Shown here: positions 1-7,764 of the stretch, in pieces | Layout of the letters: every line of letters starts with the position of its first letter | Position numbering within the stretch: position 1 is the first letter of the stretch | Assembly: GCA_035532535.1 (NCBI GenBank) | Contig: DATKQT010000038.1 | Location: forward strand, 1 to 40,267 | Source of the DNA: Palsa-739 sp035532535 | GTDB taxonomy: Bacteria > Actinomycetota > Thermoleophilia > Gaiellales > Gaiellaceae | Direction of reading: 5' to 3' | Length of the DNA: 40,267 nucleotides | Position numbers and translations under genes: made by a program | The notes under the pieces: generated by a model | Databases searched by the model: none | Seen by the model: only the letters and a program-made list of their open reading frames with translations | Told to the model about the DNA's origin: nothing

Positions 1-1
1 G

Positions 2-235
2 CTCGGAAGCGAACTCGATCCAGAACAAATCTCCCAGGGGTTTTGGCATGCCTGCGCCGCCGGGCAACGCCGCACCGCCGAACGCCTGTTGAGCGCCGGC
101 GCCGATCTCAACTGGGAGCCAGACTACGCACACGGCACAGCGCTGGACGCCGCTGCAGGTCGCGGAACCCAACGCGAAAACGTGATCGAGTGGCTGCGAT
201 CGATCGGTGCTCACTCAGCACAAACGCCAGAGTAA
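2..235 (+). CDS. Ankyrin-repeat protein, C-terminal fragment (5' end outside window)
   Basis: The frame opening at base 2 runs 77 residues to a TAA at 233-235 and has no start inside the window, so this is the tail of a longer gene. The residues HACAAGQRRTAERLLSAGAD followed by GTALDAAAGRG and VIEWLRSIGAH show the ankyrin helix-turn-helix pattern (ACAAG, LLSAGAD, TALDAAA, VIEWL), with about one and a half repeats visible. Ankyrin repeats mediate protein-protein contact. Nothing here shows the partner or location. The repeat identification is clear; the function of the full protein cannot be judged from this piece. Confidence 0.75.
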   Translation, partial: LGSELDPEQISQGFWHACAAGQRRTAERLLSAGADLNWEPDYAHGTALDAAAGRGTQRENVIEWLRSIGAHSAQTPE

Positions 236-405
236 GCATCCCGCTACGCGCGCTACAGCCAAGCGCCGCGAGATGGCACGACTCAACTGAACCAAGCCGA
301 GCCCGCGGGGCTGCATGAACGGGCAGGAGTTCATCGTCCCGACGAGCCACCGTCTCTGGCATACCGACGCGCAAGCTTGAACCGATCTCCGCACACGCTC
401 GCGAC

Positions 406-633
406 GTGGTTCGGATTGTGACCGGCTGGGAGCACTGCACCGGAAAGCTCCGGCACTGCGGAGTTATGCGATCGGTCGTCCGACCGGCGCTGATCAACGG
501 AGCAGCGGGGGTCGTTGCGTTTGACGGCGACCAGCCGTTCGCGATGCTCGCGTTCACGGTGCAAGGCGGGCCGGCGGTCGCGATCGACATCTTCAACGAC
601 CGTGAGCTGGTGCCCGAAGTTCGTCCGGCACGC
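406..633 (+). pseudogene. Remnant of an ECF sigma factor SnoaL-like C-terminal domain
   Basis: This stretch translates to RPALINGAAGVVAFDGD, then PFAMLAFTV, then AIDIFNDRELVPEV. The pattern closely resembles the C-terminal SnoaL-like extension of SigJ-type ECF sigma factors (usually PVLVNGAAGVVV, PFAVMAFTV, IDILADPERL). No sigma region 2 or 4 is found upstream in any frame, and bases 236-405 hold stops in each frame that could supply one. The frame also fails to stop where the domain should end and runs on into the acyltransferase gene. I therefore read it as a decayed 3' fragment. Bases 236-405 show nothing recognisable, and 634-733 is the upstream region of the next gene. Confidence 0.45.
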
Positions 634-733
634 GCGGTAGCACGTTGCCTCGCCCGCATGACCGAAGGCGACGCGATCCGGAACCCCCGTTTGGGGTTAC
701 GCTCAGCACTTCCGGCGGCCGAAGCACTTCCGC

Positions 734-1792
734 ATGGCGCCATCGTCGACGTCACGGGTGCGGCTGGGCTACGTCCCGGCATTGGACGGCCTGCGCGGGA
801 TCGCCATCCTCGGCGTTCTCGGCGTCCATCTTTTCGGGCTGAGCGGCGGCTTCTACGGCGTCGACCTCTTCTTCGTCCTCTCCGGCTTTCTGATCACGAC
901 GCTGCTGCTCGAGGAGCACGACCGGGACGGGCTCGTCTCTCTCCGGGCGTTCTACATCCGGCGTGCTCGGCGACTGTTGCCCGCGCTCGGCGCCGTGCTC
1001 GTCTTGATCGCCGCTGTCGGCCCGCTCTTTTATTCGCCGGGGCTCGTCGCGAGCATCGTGGCCTCCGGGCTCTATGCGGCGAACATCGTGCGGGGCTTCG
1101 GCCACTCCGACTTCCTCGCGGCGACGCCCGCCGCTCACCTCTGGTCGCTCGCGCAGGAAGAGCAGTTCTACGTGCTCTGGCCGATCGCGCTTCTCGCGCT
1201 CCGACGCCGCCTCACCGAACGACGCGTGATCGTCCTTCTGGCAGCGGGCTTCGTCGGGCTCGTTCTCTACCGCGCCGCCCTTGCCGCCGCCGGCGCCGGT
1301 TGGCACCGCCTCTACTACGCGCCCGATACGCACGTGGACGGGCTCGTCCTCGGCTGCCTCCTCGCGTACGCTCGCCGGCGCGGCCTCACGACCGTCTCGG
1401 CACTGACGGGCTGCGTGGCGGGCGCGCTCGTCGTGGCCGCGTTCTTCCTCGGCGCGCAGACGGTTCCCTGGTCGGTCGGCGGGCTACCGATCGTGGAGGT
1501 CGCGGGTGCCGCGCTCGTGCTCGCAGCGCTCTCGCCCGGGCCGGTCCGAGTCGTGTTGCGCGCGCGGCCACTCGTCTGGATCGGTGCGCTCTCGTACAGC
1601 CTGTATCTCTGGCAGATCCCGGCGATGTGGTTGACGGGCTGGAACGATCGCTGGGGCGCGCTTGCGCTCACCCTGGCCCTCACGCTCATCTCCTACTACG
1701 TGATCGAGCGGCCGTTCCGCCGCCGTCAGGCGGACGGGAAGTGCGGCGTCGAGAGCACGCGGCCGTCGGAGAGAATCGTCATCGCCTCGTAG
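734..1792 (+). CDS. Acyltransferase 3 family membrane protein (OafA/YrhL-like)
   Basis: This 352-residue integral membrane protein has the hallmarks of the acyltransferase 3 family: YVPALDGLRGIAILGVLGVH near residue 15, GGFYGVDLFFVLSGFLIT near 40, FYIRRARRLLPAL near 75 and LWSLAQEEQFYVLWP near 138. About ten hydrophobic segments follow. Such enzymes move acyl groups across or at the membrane onto cell-surface sugars or lipids. There is no C-terminal SGNH domain, so it is the short form. The substrate cannot be inferred. Its 3' end overlaps the convergent apbE-like gene by 67 nt. The ATG at 734 puts the family motif at the expected distance from the N-terminus. Confidence 0.9.
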   Translation: MAPSSTSRVRLGYVPALDGLRGIAILGVLGVHLFGLSGGFYGVDLFFVLSGFLITTLLLEEHDRDGLVSLRAFYIRRARRLLPALGAVLVLIAAVGPLFYSPGLVASIVASGLYAANIVRGFGHSDFLAATPAAHLWSLAQEEQFYVLWPIALLALRRRLTERRVIVLLAAGFVGLVLYRAALAAAGAGWHRLYYAPDTHVDGLVLGCLLAYARRRGLTTVSALTGCVAGALVVAAFFLGAQTVPWSVGGLPIVEVAGAALVLAALSPGPVRVVLRARPLVWIGALSYSLYLWQIPAMWLTGWNDRWGALALTLALTLISYYVIERPFRRRQADGKCGVESTRPSERIVIAS

Positions 1793-2427
1793 CCGCGCAG
1801 TCGCGCAGTCCAGCCGGGCGCACCGCGTCCGCCCATCGCAAATGCGGCGGTCGCATACGCATCCGCTGTCCCGAGATCGGGACCGGTGATCGTCACGGAC
1901 AGGACTCCGCTCGGCGCTTCATCGGTGTGCGGGTCGCGGACATGGTCGCCCCGCTCGTACGCGCCGGACGTCGCGACGGCAAGATCGTCGCCCTCAACGA
2001 CCTGCGCGATCTCCTGTGGCTCGAGCGGGTGCTGGATGCCGATCGTCCACCGGCCGCGAGTGCGGATGTCGCCGCCGGCGTTGATGCCGTACTCCTCGAA
2101 GCCTGCGCGATCGAGAATCGCGGCTGCCTCGTCCACCGACCAGCCCTTGACGTAGCCGGACGGATCGCCGTCGACCGCATCGATGTCGAAGAAACCCGCC
2201 GTCTCCTCCCGCAGCTCGTCGCACCGGGCGAGCACCCGTTGCACCTCGTTGCTCGCGTCCGCGCGCGCGAGCTCGCCCCGGCGTAGGCGGCTGATCTCGC
2301 TGTCCGCCTTGAACGTGCTGAATGTCGCGTCGACGTGCCGGAACCAGTCGAACACAGCGTCGGGCACGTCGCCGTCGCGCACGGCGACGACGATCGGCAT
2401 CCCCATGACGTGCTCGACGCGATGCAT
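1726..2427 (-). CDS. apbE: FAD:protein FMN transferase (ApbE family)
   Basis: This 233-residue protein matches ApbE flavin transferases, which attach FMN covalently through a phosphodiester bond to Ser/Thr of partner proteins. Visible family segments are the N-terminal HVMGMPIVVAV, FSTFKADSEISRL near residue 36, FFDIDAVDGDPSGYVKGWSV near 100, the INAGGDIRTRG loop near 140, and the C-terminal TADAYATAAFAMG metal-binding region near 205. It is short for the family (about 300 or more), with no obvious signal peptide. The start ATG overlaps the TGA of the FMN-binding gene upstream by one base (TGATG), implying translational coupling. The substrate is very likely that upstream protein. Confidence 0.9.
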   Translation of the reverse strand: MHRVEHVMGMPIVVAVRDGDVPDAVFDWFRHVDATFSTFKADSEISRLRRGELARADASNEVQRVLARCDELREETAGFFDIDAVDGDPSGYVKGWSVDEAAAILDRAGFEEYGINAGGDIRTRGRWTIGIQHPLEPQEIAQVVEGDDLAVATSGAYERGDHVRDPHTDEAPSGVLSVTITGPDLGTADAYATAAFAMGGRGAPGWTARLRGYEAMTILSDGRVLSTPHFPSA

Positions 2428-2846
2428 CAGATCTTCTTCGCGTGGAGGATTGCCGCCTGGAGCGACTGCGCGAATGCGTAGCTCGTCGCGGTCGCGCCGC
2501 CCACGAGCTCGATGTTCGGGTTGAACTTCGTCATGGTCAGCACCTCGTTCGTGAGCAGCGGCACTGCTTGTTGGTTGATGAAGATGGAGCGGCTCGTGTG
2601 ATTCGGAAAGATCGGCACGAGGACGTTCGTGATCTTGCGGGTTACCGTCGTGTGCGTGCCGACGATCCTGGCGGTCTTCTTGACGACGAGGATGACCTCG
2701 ACGTAGCCGAATGGGCCTGCCACCGCTTGCGGGCCGGTGACGCGTTTGGTCGTCACGATCGTCTTGGCCGTGCCGGCGACGGCATTTGCCGCCGGTAGGA
2801 CGATGGTGGCCAGTCCGGCGACGGCGGCTATGAGCCGTTTGCGCAT
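2427..2846 (-). CDS. Secreted FMN-binding domain protein, likely covalently flavinylated
   Basis: This 139-residue protein has a clear signal peptide (MRKRLIAAVAGLATIVLPAANA). Its C-terminal segment GGATATSYAF (residues 116-125) matches the flavinylation motif of FMN-binding domains ([S/G]GA[S/T]xT), which points to Thr121 as the FMN attachment site. I chose the ATG at 2846 because it has an AAAGGA ribosome-binding site about 7 nt upstream and begins the signal peptide; an ATG-initiated longer frame would translate the upstream repeats. It lies between a ferric-reductase-like flavoprotein and ApbE, the expected partners for electron input and flavin attachment. The acceptor it reduces outside the membrane is unknown. 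Confidence 0.85.
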   Translation of the reverse strand: MRKRLIAAVAGLATIVLPAANAVAGTAKTIVTTKRVTGPQAVAGPFGYVEVILVVKKTARIVGTHTTVTRKITNVLVPIFPNHTSRSIFINQQAVPLLTNEVLTMTKFNPNIELVGGATATSYAFAQSLQAAILHAKKI

Positions 2847-2867
2847 GCGTGTTCCTTTCTGATTACG

Positions 2868-2933
2868 CCCGTACCAGGTACCAGACGTTCGCTCCTTGCT
2901 TTTGTTGCGCGAAAGACCGGTACCTGGTACGGG
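2868..2933. repeat. 66-bp palindrome-ended repeat, copy A
   Basis: Arms CCCGTACCAGGTACC (2868-2882) and GGTACCTGGTACGGG (2919-2933) are perfect 15-nt inverted repeats around a 36-nt middle. A near-identical copy starts 81 bp further on. The two lie in the 175-nt gap between the ferric-reductase-like gene and the FMN-binding gene, so the transcript would carry two strong hairpins. Confidence 0.85.
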
Positions 2934-2948
2934 AAAACATTTCTGACG

Positions 2949-3014
2949 CCCGTACCAGGTACCAGACGTTCGCCCCTTGCTTGCGTTGCGCGAAAGACCG
3001 GTACCTGGTACGGG
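2949..3014. repeat. 66-bp palindrome-ended repeat, copy B
   Basis: The arms at 2949-2963 and 3000-3014 are identical to those of copy A. The middle differs at only a few positions (for example CTCC versus CCCC and TTTTG versus TTGCG). It ends 7 nt from the stop codon of the ferric-reductase-like gene. Confidence 0.85.
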
Positions 3015-3021
3015 AGAACAT

Positions 3022-4401
3022 TCATAGGGCAAAACGTTCGACGTGGATGTGCCGGCGGGGAACGCCCGCGCGGCGGACGTTCCGAACTGCGAAATCGGTC
3101 ATGCCGGGCGGCCCGCAGACATAGACGTCGCGCTCCGCGAGGTCGGGGACGAGCTCGTGCAGATGCTCCGGCGAGAGGAGCCGCTCGCCTCCGGGCGCCG
3201 CGTGATCGCCGACGACGTAGTGCGCATCGACGCCGAGCTCCTCGAGCTCTCTCCGGAGGACGAGCTCGTCGTCGCGCAGTGCGCGATAGATCACGACGTC
3301 GTCGCCCGTCGAGCTCTCGACGAGTGCGCGAACGGGCGTGATGCCGATGCCGCCGGCGATGAGCAGGCGCTTGCTCCGGCGCTGCAGCGAATCTGTGAAG
3401 ACGCCGAACGGGCCTTCGGCGAGGACGCGGGTTCCGACCGGGAGCGATGCCAACTTGGCCGTGTGGTCTCCGAGCGCCTTGACGGTGATCCGGAGCGACC
3501 GCCCGTCGGGAGCCTTGGAGAGTGAGAACGGATGCGCCGTCGCCCAGCGGCCGCGCGTGAGGAACCGCCAGAGGAAGAACTGACCCGCGCGGGCGTGGAG
3601 CCGCTCGAGCCGGCGGCCCTCGATCCGGACCGACACGACGCCGGGGCCTTCCTCGACGACCTCGGCGACGCGGAGTCGGTAGCGGAACACGTTCACGAGC
3701 GGAACGACGACACGGAAGCCGACGATGATCGCGATCGTTGCGACGTAGAGCGCGCGCCAGTAGTCGGCTGCGACCGTGTCGAGCACGAGCTCGTTGCCGG
3801 TCGGGATCTGGTGGAACCACGCGAGCGCAATCCCGGCGTAGGCGAGCACGTGCACGGCGTACCACCACTCGTAGCGGAGCCGGCGGCGCACGATGACGTA
3901 CGACGTCGCGACCACAGCGATGAGGAACGCGGTGCCGATCGTCGCGACGATCATCCCCGGGTAGACCCCGCCCCAGATCATTGTAGAGATCTCCTTGCCG
4001 ATGGAGAACTTGTCCATCAGCGCGTAGCCCCAGATGCTGAAGAAGACGTGCGCGACGACGAGGTCGATCGTCGCGTGGCCATTCCACCGGTGCCAGACCG
4101 TCAGCCGGTCGAAGCCGACGAGGCGCTCGAGCACGGGTAGACGCGCGAGGAGGACGACCTGGATGAGAGCCATGTACGCGCTCAGGAGCCCGGTGATGCG
4201 CGCCACGCTCGTCAGCGCCTCGCCGGTGGTCGTGGTCGAGAGATTCCCACCGTTCGCCCACAGCCAGAAGATCCCGGCTGTGTTCCCGAGCACGAAGATC
4301 CACACGACGGCGAGCCCCACGGCCCGGCGCATATGCGTCCGCCGGCGCGACGGCGCCTCGGAAGCGGCTCTCGCGATCGCCACCTCGCTCACGTTGCCCA
4401 T
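3022..4401 (-). CDS. Ferric-reductase-like transmembrane flavoprotein (FAD/NAD(P)H oxidoreductase)
   Basis: This 459-residue protein has an N-terminal membrane part of about six helices (residues 25-230) with histidines in the helices (WHRWNGHA, VVAHVFF, YAVHVLAYAGIALAWFH), as in the ferric reductase/NOX heme-binding domain. A cytoplasmic ferredoxin-reductase-type module follows: ATAHPFSLSKAP near 285 for FAD, RLLIAGGIGITPVRAL near 340 for nucleotide binding, and VYVCGPPGM near 430 for NAD(P)H. It would pass electrons from cytoplasmic NAD(P)H through heme to the outside. With the FMN-binding protein and ApbE downstream it forms a plausible extracytosolic electron-transfer unit. Two hairpin repeats separate it from the FMN-binding gene. 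Confidence 0.88.
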   Translation of the reverse strand: MGNVSEVAIARAASEAPSRRRTHMRRAVGLAVVWIFVLGNTAGIFWLWANGGNLSTTTTGEALTSVARITGLLSAYMALIQVVLLARLPVLERLVGFDRLTVWHRWNGHATIDLVVAHVFFSIWGYALMDKFSIGKEISTMIWGGVYPGMIVATIGTAFLIAVVATSYVIVRRRLRYEWWYAVHVLAYAGIALAWFHQIPTGNELVLDTVAADYWRALYVATIAIIVGFRVVVPLVNVFRYRLRVAEVVEEGPGVVSVRIEGRRLERLHARAGQFFLWRFLTRGRWATAHPFSLSKAPDGRSLRITVKALGDHTAKLASLPVGTRVLAEGPFGVFTDSLQRRSKRLLIAGGIGITPVRALVESSTGDDVVIYRALRDDELVLRRELEELGVDAHYVVGDHAAPGGERLLSPEHLHELVPDLAERDVYVCGPPGMTDFAVRNVRRAGVPRRHIHVERFAL

Positions 4402-4454
4402 GTAAGCCTGGAAGTCTGAGGATCGCCTGAGAGCCCGGAGGCTTTACGTCCGCC

Positions 4455-5042
4455 TTACCCGTGCCAGTGCAGCCACGGTCCTGCGTACTGGACGGTCGAG
4501 ACCGCGAGGATCGCGCCGGCCGTGACCGCGCCCGCGAGGAGCGACCGCCGGGCGAGGGAGCCGGGGACCGCGGAGGCGCCGGTCCTCCAGTCGGCCACAG
4601 CGAGGCGCGGGACGCGCGAGAGGTACGCGAGCACGTGGACACCGGTGGCGACGAACCACACGACGAAGCTCGCCTTGTGCAGCCCGAGGACGAGGCCGCG
4701 GCCCGGCCCCTGAACGAGCAGGGCGATGCCGGTGACGAAGACGGCGACGGTGGACGCGACGACGACGGGCGCGAGCAGCCGCAGAGGTAGCAGCGGCGGG
4801 CCTTTCTCGCGATATGGCCGGGCTCCGCGGTAGTACCGCGCAAAACGCCAGGTCGTGCTCGCGAGCTTCAGTGCCACCGGCGGGACGAGCAGCATCCCGA
4901 TGAAGACATGAACGGAGATCAATTGCCGGATGGACAGGATCGTCACGCCCTCCGCAGCGAGCATGAAGAACAGAACAGCGGCCGATGCCGCCGTCAGGCG
5001 CTCGTTACCGTCAGGTCCCCCGCGCATCGTTTTCCATTGCAT
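4455..5042 (-). CDS. Cytochrome b561-like four-helix membrane protein
   Basis: This protein of about 195 residues has four to five hydrophobic helices and paired histidines in helices (ISVHVFIGM, GLHKASFVVWFVATGVHVLAYL), typical of b561/DUF4405-like heme membrane proteins. The most C-terminal helix (SLLAGAVTAGAILAVSTVQYA) resembles a membrane anchor. It begins the leftward redox operon, 53 nt before the ferric-reductase-like gene, and likely shares its electron-transfer role. The start is uncertain: ATG 5042 or ATG 5027, the latter with a weak GGAA upstream. The open frame extends further, but that part (cysteine-rich, charged) overlaps the upstream region of corA and looks non-coding. Heme binding is inferred. 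Confidence 0.65.
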   Translation of the reverse strand: MQWKTMRGGPDGNERLTAASAAVLFFMLAAEGVTILSIRQLISVHVFIGMLLVPPVALKLASTTWRFARYYRGARPYREKGPPLLPLRLLAPVVVASTVAVFVTGIALLVQGPGRGLVLGLHKASFVVWFVATGVHVLAYLSRVPRLAVADWRTGASAVPGSLARRSLLAGAVTAGAILAVSTVQYAGPWLHWHG

Positions 5043-5124
5043 CGTGCGAAGCTGAAGATCTGCTGTGAGCCGGGTACACTTGGACGCATGACAAGGCAGG
5101 CAACAGGAGACCCTCTCAGTACCG

Positions 5125-6129
5125 ATGCCGAGCCCGCCTCGCATCCGCACGCGCCGCGGCCGTCCGGTCACTGTCGCTGACGCTGCTCCGCCGCCCCGCC
5201 TCGCAGAGCTCCATCACGCCGGGCTGACCTGGATCAACCTCGAGCGCCCGAGCCAGGAGGAGGCGCTCGCACTCGCGCAGCGCTTCGGCTGGCATCCGCT
5301 CGACGTCGAGGACGTCATGTCGCGCCGCCAGCGGTCCAAGGTCGACGCGTACACGGAGGAAGAGGGCGAGAGCTATCTCTTCGCAGTCCTCCATTTCCCG
5401 GTGTACGACAACGCGATCGGCCGTCTCAACGCCGGCGAGCTCGACGTCTTCCTGGGGCCGAGCTACCTCGTGACGCTGCCGAGCGTCGAGCTCCGCCCCG
5501 TGTCGGCGCTCTTCCGGCGCGCGTACGAGAACGAGGACTTCCGCCAGTCGCTGTTCGCGCGCGGCTCGGGCCGCCTCTTCTACGAGGTGCTCGACGATCT
5601 GTACGACTACTGCTTCCCGATCCTCGACAAGATCGGCTTCAAGCTCGAGCAGATCGACGAGCAGATCGACGACGTCGCGATCCGTGCGAAGGACCTCGTG
5701 CGCGACATCCACAAGGTCAAGCAGGAGATCATCTCCTACCGCAAGATCATCAAGCCGCAGCGGCCGACGCTACGACAGCTCGAGCGCGGCGTCGAGCGCT
5801 TCCTGCCCGAGGAGCTCGAGCTCTATTTCGACGACATCGTCGACGCGAGCGAGCGCATCTGGGACCTGCTCGACAACTACAAGGAAGTGGTCGAGGCGCT
5901 GGAGGACACGAACGAGTCGCTCATCTCGCACCAGCAGAACGACATCCTGTACGTGCTGACCATCTTCAGCGTCGTCGTCCTGCCGCTGACCTTCCTGACA
6001 GGCCTCTTCGGGATGAACGTGACGTTCCCGGGCTTCGGGAGCGAGATCGCGTTCTGGGCGATCCTCGGGTCGTTCGTCGTACTCATCGTCTCGATGCTCG
6101 GCTTCTTCCGCTACAAGCGCTGGTTGTAG
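5125..6129 (+). CDS. corA: CorA-type magnesium/cobalt transporter
   Basis: This 334-residue protein shows the CorA plan: a soluble alpha/beta N-terminal domain, a long charged helical stalk (residues 170-265), then two C-terminal helices. The signature GMN motif sits at the end of the first (LTFLTGLFGMNVTFPG, near residue 295). The protein ends with a basic RYKRWL tail, as usual for the family. It forms pentameric Mg2+ channels in the inner membrane. ATG 5125 gives a sensible N-terminus; an AGGAGA lies about 15 nt upstream, somewhat far. It is transcribed away from the redox operon. No M-box riboswitch was seen in the 80-nt gap. Confidence 0.93.
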   Translation: MPSPPRIRTRRGRPVTVADAAPPPRLAELHHAGLTWINLERPSQEEALALAQRFGWHPLDVEDVMSRRQRSKVDAYTEEEGESYLFAVLHFPVYDNAIGRLNAGELDVFLGPSYLVTLPSVELRPVSALFRRAYENEDFRQSLFARGSGRLFYEVLDDLYDYCFPILDKIGFKLEQIDEQIDDVAIRAKDLVRDIHKVKQEIISYRKIIKPQRPTLRQLERGVERFLPEELELYFDDIVDASERIWDLLDNYKEVVEALEDTNESLISHQQNDILYVLTIFSVVVLPLTFLTGLFGMNVTFPGFGSEIAFWAILGSFVVLIVSMLGFFRYKRWL

Positions 6130-6133
6130 TTCA

Positions 6134-6206
6134 AGCGGACGACGGGATTCGAACCCGCGACACCTGGCTTGGGAAGCCAGTGCTCTACCAACTGAGCTAC
6201 GTCCGC
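6134..6206 (-). tRNA. tRNA-Gly (CCC)
   Basis: The minus strand folds into a complete cloverleaf. The acceptor stem is GCGGACG with CGTCCGC, the D arm contains AGTTGGTA, the anticodon stem CTGGC/GCCAG encloses loop TTCCCAA (anticodon CCC), and the T loop is TTCGAAT. The discriminator base is U, as expected for glycine. No CCA is encoded. Confidence 0.95.
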
Positions 6207-6302
6207 GCTGAGGGCGGATTCTAGCCCCGCAAGGAATCGGCTCTTCCGGCATCTCCGCTGTTATGGCCGCAGACGTCGAGTAAGCGCGGGGGTCATCCGG
6301 AC

Positions 6303-6332
6303 GACAGCCGCTTCCGGGGTGGAGCGGCTGTC
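6303..6332. promoter_or_regulatory. 10-bp inverted repeat upstream of the aldolase gene
   Basis: GACAGCCGCT (6303-6312) and AGCGGCTGTC (6323-6332) form a perfect stem with a 10-nt loop, about 80 nt before the aldolase start. It could be an operator, a leader hairpin or a weak terminator; no T-run follows. The role is inferred from position only. Confidence 0.4.
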
Positions 6333-6411
6333 GCTTCCCGGAGAACCCGACCTCGGGGCTCGCTCGCGGGCGATACCGTTTGGGCACGGAATCCGAACGG
6401 GAGAGAAACGC

Positions 6412-7440
6412 ATGGCCACCAACGAGTTGCACGAGACCGCGCGGGCTCTGGTCGCCGAGGGCAAGGGCATCCTTGCCGCGGACGAGAGCACCGGCACCAT
6501 CAAGAAGCGCTTCGACTCGATCGGCCTCGAGTCGACCGAAAGCACGCGGCAGGCGTATCGCGACCTGCTCTTTACGACGCCGGGCGTCGAGGAGTACATC
6601 AGCGGCGTCATCCTGTACGACGAGACGATCCGGCAGAGCGCGCTGGACGGGACTCCGTTCCCGCAGCTGCTCGAGTCGAAGGGCGTCATCCCCGGTATCA
6701 AGGTGGACGAGGGTGCGAAGCCGCTCGCGCACGCCGAGGGCGAGACCGTGACGGAAGGCCTCGACGGCCTGCGGGAACGCCTCGCCGAGTACCGCAAGCT
6801 CGGCGCGCGCTTCGCGAAATGGCGCGGGGTCTATTCCATCTCGGATACGCACCCGAGCGAGTACTGCATCTGGACGAACGCGCATGCGCTCGCCCGCTAT
6901 GCGGCGCTCTGCCAGGAGGCGGGCATCGTCCCGATCGTCGAGCCGGAAGTGCTGCAGGACGGCACGCACACGATCGAGCGCAGCGAGTTCGTGACTTCGC
7001 GCGTGCTCGCGGCGCTCTACACGGAGCTGTTCGACCAGAAGGTCGACGTGGCCGGCACGCTGCTGAAGCCGAACATGGTGCTCTCCGGCTACGAGGCGTC
7101 GAAGCGCGCAGGCGTCGACGAGGTCGCCGAGCAGAGCCTGCACGCGTACTACAAGCACGTGCCCGCAGCGGTGCCCGGCATCGTGTTCCTCTCCGGCGGA
7201 CAGACGGACGAGGACGCGACCGCGCACCTCAATGCAATGAACAGCAGCGGGCCGCACCCGTGGCAGCTGTCGTTCTCGTACGGCCGCGCGCTGCAGGCGC
7301 CGGCGCTGCACGCGTGGGGCGGCAGGCCGGAGAACGTCGAGGCCGGCCAGCGTGCCTACTACCATCGCGCAAAGATGAACTCCGCCGCGCGCAGCGGGTT
7401 GTATGCAGCCGCGATGGAACGCGAGGCAGTCGCCGTCTAG
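6412..7440 (+). CDS. Class I fructose-bisphosphate aldolase
   Basis: This 342-residue protein cleaves fructose 1,6-bisphosphate to dihydroxyacetone phosphate and glyceraldehyde 3-phosphate through a Schiff base. Signatures of the eukaryotic-type class I family are GKGILAADESTGTIKKRF (residues 18-34), IPGIKVDEG near 95, KWRGVYSI near 136, PIVEPEV near 175, and the Schiff-base lysine in GTLLKPNMV (Lys219). ATG 6412 follows GGGAGAG and starts just before the conserved block; upstream in-frame ATGs add residues unlike the family. It lies just before a YCII gene and faces glpX, the gene for the opposing bisphosphatase step. Confidence 0.93.
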   Translation: MATNELHETARALVAEGKGILAADESTGTIKKRFDSIGLESTESTRQAYRDLLFTTPGVEEYISGVILYDETIRQSALDGTPFPQLLESKGVIPGIKVDEGAKPLAHAEGETVTEGLDGLRERLAEYRKLGARFAKWRGVYSISDTHPSEYCIWTNAHALARYAALCQEAGIVPIVEPEVLQDGTHTIERSEFVTSRVLAALYTELFDQKVDVAGTLLKPNMVLSGYEASKRAGVDEVAEQSLHAYYKHVPAAVPGIVFLSGGQTDEDATAHLNAMNSSGPHPWQLSFSYGRALQAPALHAWGGRPENVEAGQRAYYHRAKMNSAARSGLYAAAMEREAVAV

Positions 7441-7442
7441 CG

Positions 7443-7736
7443 ATGTTCCACGTCGTGCTCCGCCAGTCAGGCCCCGAGTGGAGAGCGGGCGAGCCGCTCG
7501 AAGCTCAGTCAGGCTTGCAGGAGCACGCCGTGTACATGGATGCGCTCGTCGAGGATGGGTTCATCCTCCTCGGCGGCCCGATCGGTGATCGTCGCGTCGT
7601 CCACGTCGTCGACGCCGCGTCGGAGGACGACTGCCGCGCACGGTTCGCTGCCGATCCGTGGAGCGGCACGCATCTCGTCGTCGAGTCGATCGACCCCTGG
7701 GAGATCAGGCTCGACGCGCTCGGCACGAATTTATGA
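7443..7736 (+). CDS. YCII-domain protein
   Basis: This 97-residue protein starts 2 nt after the aldolase stop and has the YCII fold pattern: EHAVYMDALVEDGFILLGGP in the middle, then VHVVDAASEDDCRARFAADPW and a final strand VESIDPWEI. YCII proteins are small dimeric alpha/beta proteins with a conserved His-Asp pair; here the His of EHAVYMD and nearby acidic residues are candidates. The biochemical role of the family is poorly known. The tight spacing implies co-transcription with aldolase, though a metabolic link is unproven. Confidence 0.8.
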   Translation: MFHVVLRQSGPEWRAGEPLEAQSGLQEHAVYMDALVEDGFILLGGPIGDRRVVHVVDAASEDDCRARFAADPWSGTHLVVESIDPWEIRLDALGTNL

Positions 7737-7747
7737 CCCTTTGGTGA

Positions 7748-7763
7748 CGGTACCTGGTACCGG
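7748..7763. repeat. Isolated palindromic core CGGTACCTGGTACCGG
   Basis: This 16-base near-perfect palindrome, with a mismatched centre, shares the GGTACCTGGTAC core of the two 66-bp repeats near 2.9 kb. It sits exactly in the 28-nt gap between two convergent genes (YCII and glpX). It may be a degenerate copy of the same repeat family or serve as a transcription-end hairpin. Confidence 0.6.
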
Positions 7764-7764
7764 C

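Noticed and set aside
406..2286. A long rightward open frame spanning the sigma remnant and acyltransferase region
   Set aside because: After about residue 75 it becomes Arg/Ala/Pro-rich text typical of an unused frame in high-GC DNA, and the overlapping acyltransferase and apbE frames carry clear family motifs.
2868..3014. The two repeats as a CRISPR array
   Set aside because: There are only two copies, the repeated unit is 66 bp with nearly identical middles rather than unique spacers, and no cas genes are nearby.
5770..7365. A long leftward open frame across corA, tRNA-Gly and the aldolase gene
   Set aside because: It reads through a tRNA and is antisense to two clearly identified genes; its composition is that of a shadow frame.
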